A stretch of 5,712 nt of DNA from Syntrophomonadaceae bacterium (GCA_007126465.1 SLBE01000219.1:1-5712), one strand, 5' to 3'. Shown: positions 1-5,674, counted from the stretch's first letter. The notes: a model not told the origin generated them from the letters alone. Program-made: numbers and translations.

Positions 1-4
1 AGCT

Positions 5-42
5 AAGCCCCGGTATGCCGTTAATACGGCAGGCCGGGGCTT
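5..42. terminator. GC-rich hairpin, terminator-like, closing the upstream unit
   Basis: Arms 5-13 and 34-42 pair perfectly over 9 bp (AAGCCCCGG with CCGGGGCTT). A 2x2 internal loop (14-15/32-33) follows, then a second perfect 6-bp stem, TGCCGT (16-21) with ACGGCA (26-31), closed by a TAAT tetraloop. The structure is very stable. The downstream tail (TTGATTGATC) has few consecutive T residues, so it is not a textbook intrinsic terminator in the + direction. Its place ahead of gene A fits a transcription boundary after an unseen upstream gene. Confidence 0.6.
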
Positions 43-84
43 GATTGATCGGAGCTCTACCGGTATCAGTTTCAACAATCCTCT

Positions 85-110
85 TTAGAATTTTCAGCTA
101 CTGACGATAC
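85..110 (+). promoter_or_regulatory. Candidate sigma-28/sigma-D-type promoter of gene A
   Basis: GACGATAC at 103-110 matches 6 of 8 positions of the sigma-D -10 consensus GCCGATAT. A weak -35 lies upstream: TAGA at 86-89 with a 13-base spacer, or TTAG at 85-88 with 14 bases, against the consensus TAAA with 14-16. The same GACGATA heptamer occurs upstream of the paralogue, gene B. It sits 50 bases ahead of the ATG, a sensible distance. The weak -35 keeps this tentative. Confidence 0.35.
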
Positions 111-160
111 TTGATCATAAGCTGATTATTATTGCCGGAGATTTTGTTAGGGGGAAAGGT

Positions 161-1828
161 ATGGCTATCCGAAAGACCGATACAACTAAAGAATTACTGC
201 TTTTGGTCGAGAAACTCTGTAAAGCAGGTGAACTGGATCAGGCGGAAAAAGTCCTGGAGCAGGAGCTGGAAAGAAAGCCCGATGACTACTTGCTTTTAAT
301 GAATCTTGGCCGTCTTGATGAAATAAGGGGTCAGTACTTGAACGCTTACGATTTATATCAGCGAGCTGAATTCCTTGCAGATAAAGCAGGCCAAAAAGAA
401 AAGGCCCGCAGGATGAAGGCGGGAGCCAAAAAACATATTGTCGGTAAGAATGCTTTCGGTTCCGATTACTATAAAGTCAGGCTGGAAGGGAACTCAAAGC
501 CGCTTGAGCTTGAATACAGCCTAAAGCACCTGGCCAGGAGGAAAGAACTTCTGGATGCTATCCTGGCAACCATGGACCCGGGCACGAAAACAATCCTGGA
601 AATAGAATGTGATGCCGGTATTATTACAAAAAACCTGGCTGACCACGGATTCAAAGTAGAAGGCACTGCCGAGAACATGGATAATATTGTCCTGGCCATG
701 GGTTTTGAATACGGTGAAATGCTCAGGCAATCGGGAGTGCCTTCGCCTAACTACTACTGTTCCTCTATAGATGAAGATAAGGTTAAACTTATCAATAAGA
801 AAGATGTAATCATGGTTTTGCCACCCAGTCCGGAGTGGTACACTAACCGTACCGTTGCGCAGTCTGCCCTGATCCTGGCCGGCCTTTTGAAACGAGTCAG
901 GCGCCAGCTTTATTTTTATTTCCCTCCTGAAAATGATAACGCCCAAGATGGCGGGCTTGCGGAGGCAGTTTTAAGTAATCTGAAAGAACAAATGGGAAAT
1001 ATTGAATTTGAAACCTGTTTCCGGGGTAAAGATAACAGCACTCTTTATAGGATTGACCGGCGACAGGCCAATACAGGTGACCGGACCAGGGTAGTACCAC
1101 TGGGTCTGGATGTAAACGGCAGCAATTCGTCAATATTCGAGGTTGAACTGCAGTACTGCCGGAGCCTGAATGGTTTTGGCTATACTGAGGAAGGCTGGGA
1201 TCATTTTGTAGAGACCTTGCGGGAAGTAATAAAGAACCATGAAACAAGCTACGAGCAAAGTATTTTAAAGCGGTTTTATGGCTGCTTTCAACCCAAAAAC
1301 CGCCAGGACCATTTCTTCGGCAGCGATAGTCCCGGCATGCCTCCGCTCGACCGGGGATGGACAATATTGCCCTGGATGGAGACTAAAAATCGCCAGTTGA
1401 TTCCCGTTAAATCACCGGTTAGCCGGCCGGGAGGCAACCACCATTACGGGCCCAACAGTGACGAGTTTGGCCGGAGGGAGTTTAACAAGCTGGTAAAAAC
1501 TTATAACTTAATCAGGCGTTTCGGGTACCTGCCTGAAATTTTTCCTGATGGATATGTCCAGGGTTACTTCTTAAAAGACGGTGATAATTACCGTTTTTGT
1601 ATCAATGAAGGGCAGCACCGAATGGCTGCAATCAGCTTGACCGGCCACAAAGTGATTAAATGTAAATTTGATCCTTCATTTTTGCCTGTTATAAATTTGG
1701 AACACCTTCAGCAGTGGCCCCAGGTAAAAAGCGGTTTATACACCCGGGAAGTTGCCGAAAGAGTCTTCCGGTATTACTTCGAAGAAGACGGTCGCCGTAA
1801 GGCTAAAGAAGTGGGCTTGCTTAAATAA
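161..1828 (+). CDS. Composite TPR / degenerate Rossmann / ParB-like protein (paralogue A)
   Basis: This 555-residue soluble protein shows no signal peptide or membrane segment. ATG 161 is preceded by AGGGGG (149-154) at a 6-base spacing. Residues about 12-93 are TPR-like helical pairs (for example AGELDQAEKVLEQELERKP and LNAYDLYQRAE). Residues about 120-300 resemble a class I methyltransferase Rossmann core: beta1/motif I is ILEIECDAGIITKNLADHG (145-163), and a later strand is DVIMVLPP (215-222). The first two glycines of motif I are Glu149 and Asp151, and the usual acidic ribose-binding residue after beta2 reads Thr (EGTAE, 167-171), so SAM binding is doubtful. Residues about 325-555 form a strongly conserved C-terminal module with PLDRGW (395-400), GPNSDEFG (430-437), PDGYVQGYFLKDG (462-474) and NEGQHRMAA (482-490). 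The last recalls the GxHR box of ParB/Srx-fold proteins, which include CTPases and the serine kinase SerK. Gene B is a full-length paralogue, and a flagellin remnant and flaG follow. A role in flagellin modification is inference; the biochemical activity is unknown. Confidence 0.9.
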   Translation: MAIRKTDTTKELLLLVEKLCKAGELDQAEKVLEQELERKPDDYLLLMNLGRLDEIRGQYLNAYDLYQRAEFLADKAGQKEKARRMKAGAKKHIVGKNAFGSDYYKVRLEGNSKPLELEYSLKHLARRKELLDAILATMDPGTKTILEIECDAGIITKNLADHGFKVEGTAENMDNIVLAMGFEYGEMLRQSGVPSPNYYCSSIDEDKVKLINKKDVIMVLPPSPEWYTNRTVAQSALILAGLLKRVRRQLYFYFPPENDNAQDGGLAEAVLSNLKEQMGNIEFETCFRGKDNSTLYRIDRRQANTGDRTRVVPLGLDVNGSNSSIFEVELQYCRSLNGFGYTEEGWDHFVETLREVIKNHETSYEQSILKRFYGCFQPKNRQDHFFGSDSPGMPPLDRGWTILPWMETKNRQLIPVKSPVSRPGGNHHYGPNSDEFGRREFNKLVKTYNLIRRFGYLPEIFPDGYVQGYFLKDGDNYRFCINEGQHRMAAISLTGHKVIKCKFDPSFLPVINLEHLQQWPQVKSGLYTREVAERVFRYYFEEDGRRKAKEVGLLK

Positions 1829-1873
1829 GGGTCTGTTCTCATCTAGGTAAAAACTGAAAGCCATATATAATAA

Positions 1874-1996
1874 GAGCGTGCTAAATCCAACATCCGCAAC
1901 ATCGACTTTGCCCGGCAAATATTGCTTATAAAAATCTCAATATTAATAAAAAATGGCAGGAATTATCAGACAAACGTAGAAAGGTTTAAAATATAG
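1874..1996 (+). pseudogene. Decayed C-terminal end of a flagellin gene
   Basis: One forward frame, open from after the TAA at 1871-1873 to the TAG at 1994-1996, encodes about 40 residues that align with the flagellin C-terminal D0 helix. SNIRNIDFARQ (1886-1918) corresponds to the SRIRDVDMAEE-type motif. LIKISILIKNG (1925-1957) corresponds to YTKNQILLQAG. YQTNV (1964-1978) corresponds to the AQANV-type stretch just before the flagellin terminus. The spacing matches apart from small in-frame losses. There is no start codon or ribosome site, two stops (1868-1873) lie just upstream, and I see no flagellin D1 or N-terminal sequence between gene A and this segment. I read it as the relic of a flagellin gene that lost its 5' part, perhaps when gene A was inserted or duplicated. 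Its position just ahead of flaG is a usual one for flagellin genes. Confidence 0.6.
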
Positions 1997-2006
1997 TTAC
2001 GTTTGT
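1970..2006. repeat. 9-bp inverted repeat upstream of flaG
   Basis: ACAAACGTA (1970-1978) and TACGTTTGT (1998-2006) are perfect reverse complements separated by 19 bases. The right arm lies in the spacer of the candidate flaG promoter. It could be a regulator-binding dyad or a leader hairpin. There is no T-tract, so a terminator is unlikely. The left arm overlaps the end of the flagellin relic. Confidence 0.45.
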
Positions 2007-2014
2007 ACTGATTT
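1987..2014 (+). promoter_or_regulatory. Candidate sigma-28/sigma-D-type promoter of flaG
   Basis: TAAA (1987-1990) is an exact sigma-D -35 core. After 16 bases comes ACTGATTT (2007-2014), matching 5 of 8 positions of GCCGATAT including the GAT core. Initiation would fall about 30 bases before the flaG ATG. flaG is a late flagellar gene under this sigma factor in Bacillus subtilis, which supports the reading, but the -10 match is only moderate. Confidence 0.35.
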
Positions 2015-2050
2015 TATCTATGCTCCGGGCTTTCTGTGGAGGTTGTGGTA

Positions 2051-2551
2051 ATGCGAGTAGAAGGAATGACTTACCCGGTTAACAGCAGGCCAGCTGGCCC
2101 TGAACAGCTCTCCAAGCAGGCAGTGCGCGAGTCGGACTATTCCGCCGGAGACCGCAGGGAAAAGGGTACTCCTAACCGGGAGGCCCTCCAGGATGGTGCC
2201 CTGCCTTCCCGTCGCGGGCCCGGTCAGCTAAAAGCGGAACAGTCCCTGCTGGAACGGCAGCGATCGGAGTTGGCCAGGAGATTATTATTCCTTAATGATA
2301 AACCTGAAAACGAGCAGGATGATAGGCTGCTTGATAAATTAAACGGGGCCATACGTGAAATGAACGAGAGTATGGAAGTAAAGCACCTTTCCTTGCGTTT
2401 CGAGCTGCACGAGGATTCAGAACGCTGGATGGTGCAGATTGTAGATATCGTGGAAGATCAAGTAATACGCGAAATACCCCCCGAAAAAATGCTTCAGCTC
2501 TCCGCCCGCATCCAGGACACTGTCGGGGTAATGCTCGACAGGCAAAGTTGA
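2051..2551 (+). CDS. flaG: FlaG-family flagellar protein
   Basis: This 166-residue protein belongs to the FlaG family, whose members are linked to flagellar filament assembly and length; the molecular role is poorly defined. The diagnostic part is the C-terminal domain, about residues 95-165. A helix (LNGAIREMNESMEVK) is followed by the strand LSLRFELHEDSERWMVQIVD and the hallmark VIREIPPEKML (about 138-148), then a terminal helix ending MLDRQS. The first 90 residues are polar, low in conserved features and probably disordered, making the protein longer than many FlaG proteins. The start at ATG 2051 is chosen because GGAGG (2038-2042) lies 8 bases upstream. A GTG at 2036 is also in frame but overlaps this ribosome site. 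The gene lies between two paralogues of an unknown composite protein and just after a flagellin relic. No fliD or fliS follows, unlike many flaG loci. Confidence 0.92.
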   Translation: MRVEGMTYPVNSRPAGPEQLSKQAVRESDYSAGDRREKGTPNREALQDGALPSRRGPGQLKAEQSLLERQRSELARRLLFLNDKPENEQDDRLLDKLNGAIREMNESMEVKHLSLRFELHEDSERWMVQIVDIVEDQVIREIPPEKMLQLSARIQDTVGVMLDRQS

Positions 2552-2590
2552 TCAGTGTGACAACCGGTACTCCCTCGTAAATTACTCACT

Positions 2591-2616
2591 TAACTATTTC
2601 CTATTCCCGACGATAG
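2591..2616 (+). promoter_or_regulatory. Candidate sigma-28/sigma-D-type promoter of gene B
   Basis: TAAC (2591-2594), 14 bases, then GACGATAG (2609-2616) fits the sigma-D pattern TAAA-N14-16-GCCGATAT with 3 of 4 and 6 of 8 matches. The GACGATA heptamer is shared with the region ahead of gene A. The element lies 40 bases before the TTG start of gene B, inside the 105-base gap after flaG, so gene B may be transcribed from here as well as by read-through. Confidence 0.42.
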
Positions 2617-2643
2617 TTAGTATTAAGCCCAAAATCTAGTTAC

Positions 2644-2650
2644 GGGGGTG
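2644..2650 (+). promoter_or_regulatory. Ribosome binding site that fixes a TTG start for gene B
   Basis: GGGGGTG resembles the GGAGGTG core and sits 6 bases before TTG 2657. The alternative in-frame GTG at 2648 lies inside this motif and has no ribosome site of its own, so TTG is preferred. Confidence 0.6.
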
Positions 2651-2656
2651 TCCTTA

Positions 2657-4459
2657 TTGACGTACAACACAGCAATTATACCGGGCAGCATTGACCAGCA
2701 AAGCCCCGAGGCGGTAGCCGCAGCGCTGCACAGCCTGGTTGGCGATAACCTGACCGAAGAAGCGCATGAGGTTTTTAAACGTTATAACAATATGGAGCCG
2801 AAGAACCAATACCTTGTGTCTGTCTATGCCGATGTTTTAATCGAAGCGGGTCGACTGGCTGAGGCTGAGCGCCTGCTGGAAGGCGATATCAACAAGCAGG
2901 GAGAGCGTTTTTCTGTGCTTATGTGCCTTGGGCAGATTGATGAAGCCCGTGGCCAGAATTTAAATGCATTTGACTTATACCAGCGATGTGAGCAGTTAGC
3001 CGGCAGTGTGGAAGAAAAACAGCAGGCCGAGACGATGGTCAGGCAGGTAAAAAACAAGATTAAAAGCGAGGTGTTTTTCAAATCTGATGCTTATCTTGTG
3101 GTCCTTGAAGGCAACCAAAAGCCTCTGAAAATGCAGTATAACATTAATAGCCTGAAAAAAAGGAAGGATCTGCTTGATGCTATTATAAACGAGATAGACC
3201 CCCGCTCAAAAAGTGTAATTGAAATAGAGAGTGATGCCGGTATTATCGCCCGCAACCTGTCCGGGCACGGTTTCAAAGCGGACGGCACAGCGACCGAAAT
3301 GTCAGATGTGCTTTTAGCAATTGGTTACGATTATGTGGAAAGGTTACGCAAGAGTGATAGCAGCACACCAGAATATTTCAACTATAACTTTAACAGTCAG
3401 CGGGCATCAGTGCTTGATAAGCGCGATGTAATCCTAATCCTGCCGAAGAGCAGACAGTGGTACGAACAGCGAGGCGCTCAAGTAGCAGCCGAGTTAATCG
3501 GCACTCTGGCTGGCAGAGCCAAGCGACAGCTGTTCTTCAACATTCCGCCAGAACCTGATAACCTGGCCGAATGTGAACTGGTCCGGTCTGTTCTTGGTTA
3601 CTTAAAAAAAGATTCAAATTTACCTTCCGGGCCGGAATTGTGTTACGAGGACAGCAAAAGTGGCAGGTTATATCGTGTAAACCAGAGCCAGGCCGGGGCC
3701 GGTAACCGACAGAAGTTGCTGCCCTTTGCTCCGGCAACCCAATCAACACGCTCTGCAATTTTAGAGGTGGAAGTTGATAAGTGCCGCAGCTTAAACGGCT
3801 TTTCCTTTACAGAGGGTGGCTGGAACCACTTTACAGCTTTGCTCAAAGACTTGTTGTCCGATCCAAAGTTAACTTATGAAAAAAGTGCGCTAAAGACCTT
3901 TTATGACAAATATCAGCCGAAAAATCGTCAGGAACAATTTTTTGGGCCCAGTGGACCCGGTAACTATTTAGAGCCGCTTGACCGGGGTTGGACCCTGCTG
4001 CCCTGGGCTGAAACCAAGAATCGTACAGTTAATCCGGTAAAATCGCCAACGCTGGCCTCAGGCGGCAACCCCCATTATGGGCCGAACAGTAATGAGTTCG
4101 GAATCAACCAGGCCCAACGTCTGCTTGCCACCTATACTCTGATTAAAGAACACGGCTACCTGCCGGAGATTTTTCCGGATGGCTACATACAGGGTTACCT
4201 TTTAAAAGACGGCAGCGATTACCGTTTTTATGTCAATGAAGGCCAGCACCGTATGGCCGCCATTGGGTTGCTGGGCTACAGTACAATCAAGGTTAAGTTT
4301 AACCCTGACTTTATACCGGTAGTCGACATCAAAAACATTAAGGACTGGCCCCAGGTACGGCGCGGCCTTTACAGCGAAGAAATGGCCAGGCGAGTTTTCT
4401 GCTATTATTTCGAAGAAGACGGCCGCCGCAAGGCTAATGAACTCGAACTTTTTAGCTAA
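2657..4459 (+). CDS. Composite TPR / degenerate Rossmann / ParB-like protein (paralogue B)
   Basis: With the TTG start this is a 600-residue protein, collinear with gene A but with about 45 extra N-terminal residues that add another TPR-like helical pair. The TPR-like region covers about residues 15-135 (EAGRLAEAERLLEG; LNAFDLYQRCE). The Rossmann-like core begins with VIEIESDAGIIARNLSGHG (about 187-205), with the same Glu and Asp replacing the SAM-binding glycines as in A and GTAT where an acidic residue is expected. VILILP follows near 258. The C-terminal module (about 365-600) carries PLDRGWTLLPW, GNPHYGPNSNEFG, PDGYIQGYLLKDG (about 507-519) and NEGQHRMAA (527-535). From GYLPEI to MAAI, 31 of 37 residues are identical to A, while the core and TPR parts have diverged much more. 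The charged end FEEDGRRKA is also shared. Function is unknown: a flagellum-linked modifying enzyme is inference from context. A kinase or nucleotidase of the ParB/SerK fold is one possibility. Confidence 0.9.
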   Translation: MTYNTAIIPGSIDQQSPEAVAAALHSLVGDNLTEEAHEVFKRYNNMEPKNQYLVSVYADVLIEAGRLAEAERLLEGDINKQGERFSVLMCLGQIDEARGQNLNAFDLYQRCEQLAGSVEEKQQAETMVRQVKNKIKSEVFFKSDAYLVVLEGNQKPLKMQYNINSLKKRKDLLDAIINEIDPRSKSVIEIESDAGIIARNLSGHGFKADGTATEMSDVLLAIGYDYVERLRKSDSSTPEYFNYNFNSQRASVLDKRDVILILPKSRQWYEQRGAQVAAELIGTLAGRAKRQLFFNIPPEPDNLAECELVRSVLGYLKKDSNLPSGPELCYEDSKSGRLYRVNQSQAGAGNRQKLLPFAPATQSTRSAILEVEVDKCRSLNGFSFTEGGWNHFTALLKDLLSDPKLTYEKSALKTFYDKYQPKNRQEQFFGPSGPGNYLEPLDRGWTLLPWAETKNRTVNPVKSPTLASGGNPHYGPNSNEFGINQAQRLLATYTLIKEHGYLPEIFPDGYIQGYLLKDGSDYRFYVNEGQHRMAAIGLLGYSTIKVKFNPDFIPVVDIKNIKDWPQVRRGLYSEEMARRVFCYYFEEDGRRKANELELFS

Positions 4460-4497
4460 AGCTTTTTGTCTAATACCGGGCAGTATTTATCAAATGC

Positions 4498-4529
4498 CTT
4501 ATTAATATTCGCGAATGATCATTATTAAG
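4498..4529. repeat. Nested AT-rich palindromes upstream of the 126-residue protein gene
   Basis: Outer arms CTTATTAAT (4498-4506) and ATTATTAAG (4521-4529) are complementary at 8 of 9 positions. Within them lie two overlapping perfect 10-bp palindromes, ATTCGCGAAT (4507-4516) and AATGATCATT (4514-4523). The block sits 31 bases before the GTG start in the 101-base gap after gene B. It resembles an operator or other protein-binding dyad more than a terminator, as no T-tract follows. Confidence 0.4.
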
Positions 4530-4560
4530 CAGGACTAAAATGTTTTTAGGGGGTGATGTG

Positions 4561-4941
4561 GTGAGTGATCAGAAAGTTATTGTATATAAACATATTTTAG
4601 AACTGGCCGATACGACCCTGGAAGGACTGGAACATATCCAGGCCAGGACCATGGAAGGCTACTTTGAGGATACCGCTAACCTTTATACCGACGTGGCCGA
4701 CTCAATGTGCCATATGCAGGCGGCCCTGGCGGCGGCTCTGCCCGACTACGAGGAAAGCGATCTGAATAAGGAGTCGGACAAGGTGGTGGAAAGTATGCAG
4801 CTGGTGCTGGCTGCTTACGAGGGCGATAAAGAAGTGCGCCCCATGGAAGTGATGCAGTTCGCCATGCTGCCTGCTTACCGCCGCTGGCATAACCAGCTGC
4901 AGGAGGAACTGCTGGAGCAGTGTGCCCCAAAAATGCACTGA
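4561..4941 (+). CDS. Small helical protein of unknown function
   Basis: This 126-residue acidic protein is predicted by eye to be almost wholly alpha-helical. It has no signal peptide, membrane segment, metal site or nucleotide-binding motif. The N-terminal half (KHILELADTTLEGLEHIQ, then FEDTANLYTDVADSMCHMQ) has the look of a long amphipathic helical hairpin. The C-terminal part ends in a second helical region (MLPAYRRWHNQLQEELLEQC). GTG 4561 is preferred because AGGGGG (4548-4553) lies 7 bases upstream; the earlier in-frame ATG at 4540 would place this site inside the gene. It follows gene B by 101 bases with no clear terminator, so co-transcription is possible. A small helical protein in a flagellar locus invites comparison with export chaperones such as FliS or FliT, but I see no defining motif and assign no family. 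Confidence 0.85.
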   Translation: MSDQKVIVYKHILELADTTLEGLEHIQARTMEGYFEDTANLYTDVADSMCHMQAALAAALPDYEESDLNKESDKVVESMQLVLAAYEGDKEVRPMEVMQFAMLPAYRRWHNQLQEELLEQCAPKMH

Positions 4942-4962
4942 ACCTTGTATGTCTGTTATAAT
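4934..4962 (+). promoter_or_regulatory. Candidate vegetative extended -10 promoter of the DUF2225 gene
   Basis: TGTTATAAT (4954-4962) is a perfect extended -10 (TGn followed by TATAAT). A weak -35, TGCACT (4934-4939), lies 17 bases upstream and matches 3 of 6 positions of TTGACA. Transcription would begin near 4969, giving a leader of about 30 bases. The -35 overlaps the end of the preceding gene. This suggests the DUF2225 gene is expressed apart from the flagellar-type genes. Confidence 0.5.
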
Positions 4963-4986
4963 AAGTAAATGCTATTATAACCGTTC

Positions 4987-4995
4987 AGGAGTGAT
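4987..4995 (+). promoter_or_regulatory. Ribosome binding site pointing to an ATT start codon
   Basis: AGGAGTGAT closely matches the 16S-complementary AGGAGGTGAT. AGGAG ends 9 bases before ATT 5001, the first codon of the DUF2225 frame that fits. The nearby ATG (4994) is in another frame and only 2 bases from AGGAG. The frame is closed by TGA at 4995-4997. Confidence 0.5.
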
Positions 4996-5000
4996 GAGCT

Positions 5001-5630
5001 ATTACAACGGAAGATTTCTTAACAAAAGAGATAACCTGCCGTCTTTGCGGGCAGGAATTCAAGTCGCTGGCGGTCAGAAGAAGCAAACAGCCGATTAAGA
5101 GCACAGAAAGTGATTTTCAAGCCATATATGAACGTGAAACCCCTTACTTTTACTATGTCTTCGTTTGTCCGAACTGCGGTTATGCTTTCATGGAGTCATT
5201 TAAGAAAAACCCGGCAGAAAGCATGAAAATAAAGCTGACACCCTTACCTGATTTCTTTTCCGAAAAACGAGATGCCGCTACAGCAGAGCTGGCCTACAAG
5301 AGGGCCATAGAGTGCGCCCAGGCGCAGCGTGAAGAAGATGATGTTATGGCCAGTCTTTACCTGCAGATGGCCTGGATTAACCGCCTGCGGGGCGAAGAAG
5401 AAAAGGAAAAAACCAATATGGGACATGCTTTAGCCCATTATATCGGAGTTTATGAAAACTCTGACCAGGTTGAAATTTCCCGGGTGATGTACCTGATTGG
5501 CGAGCTTAACCGCCGCCTGGGCAACAATAAAGAAGCCGTGCAGTGGTTCTCCCGGGTGGCTAACGATTCTAACAGCAGCCAGGCCATGCGGCACCGCGCC
5601 CGCCAGGCCTGGCAAACCCTCCGCCAATAA
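5001..5630 (+). CDS. DUF2225-family zinc-ribbon/TPR protein, probable ATT start
   Basis: The frame encodes 209 residues. Two CxxC pairs, CRLCG (residues 13-17) and CPNCGYA (56-62), form a probable zinc ribbon. Between and around them lie the RE-TPYFYYVFVC stretch and MESF typical of DUF2225 proteins. The C-terminal half (about 93-205) is TPR-like helical repeats, including AELAYKRAIECAQAQ and YLIGELNRRLGNNKEAVQWF. Family function is unknown; members are common in Firmicutes, and the architecture suggests a cytoplasmic metal-binding scaffold. No ATG, GTG or TTG occurs in frame between the TGA at 4995-4997 and the first CxxC. ATG 5190 would delete the whole zinc ribbon, so it is not the true start. 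ATT 5001 has a well-placed ribosome site and gives an N-terminus (ITTEDFLTKEITC) of expected length. The alternative is a one-base insertion: dropping one T at 5000 would give ATG AGC ATT ACA ACG. Family call is fairly sure, start is not. Confidence 0.85.
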   Translation: MTTEDFLTKEITCRLCGQEFKSLAVRRSKQPIKSTESDFQAIYERETPYFYYVFVCPNCGYAFMESFKKNPAESMKIKLTPLPDFFSEKRDAATAELAYKRAIECAQAQREEDDVMASLYLQMAWINRLRGEEEKEKTNMGHALAHYIGVYENSDQVEISRVMYLIGELNRRLGNNKEAVQWFSRVANDSNSSQAMRHRARQAWQTLRQ

Positions 5631-5631
5631 A

Positions 5632-5674
5632 CCAAAAAGTGAAAAAGGTGTCAGAGTTAATTTTCACTTTTTGG
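5632..5674. repeat. Perfect 14-bp inverted repeat, terminator-like or mobile-element end
   Basis: CCAAAAAGTGAAAA (5632-5645) and TTTTCACTTTTTGG (5661-5674) are perfect reverse complements around a 15-base loop. The left arm begins 2 bases after the DUF2225 stop, a normal terminator position, and the 3' arm contains a T-rich run, but no T-tract follows it. The loop reads AGGTGTCAGAGTTAA; GGTGTCAGA-type sequences are often seen near REP-associated (Y1) transposases, so a small palindromic repeat element is possible. The remaining bases to 5712 are AT-rich with no gene visible. Confidence 0.55.

Noticed and set aside
521..946. 141-codon open frame on the - strand
   Set aside because: It lies wholly inside gene A, which has a good ribosome site, domain motifs and a collinear paralogue. 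The - strand translation shows no recognisable domain.
897..1364. 155-codon open frame on the - strand
   Set aside because: It is antisense to the conserved part of gene A, with no ribosome site or family resemblance; an open frame produced by codon bias.
1866..1871. TATAAT as a vegetative -10 promoter between gene A and flaG
   Set aside because: No acceptable -35 occurs 16-18 bases upstream and no extended -10 TGn is present; the site lies in the AT-rich approach to the flagellin relic.
4451..4470. AGCTAAAGCT followed by T residues as a terminator of gene B
   Set aside because: Only a 4-bp stem with a 2-base loop, overlapping the stop codon; too weak to call.
4540..4560. ATG 4540 as start of the small helical protein
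   Set aside because: It would place the AGGGGG ribosome site within the gene and has no ribosome site of its own; GTG 4561 fits better.
4676..4938. Two overlapping - strand open frames antisense to the small helical protein
   Set aside because: Proline/histidine-rich translations without domain features, fully covered by a + strand gene with a strong ribosome site.
5190..5192. ATG 5190 as start of the DUF2225 protein
   Set aside because: It would remove both CxxC pairs, although the frame upstream is open and encodes a textbook zinc ribbon.
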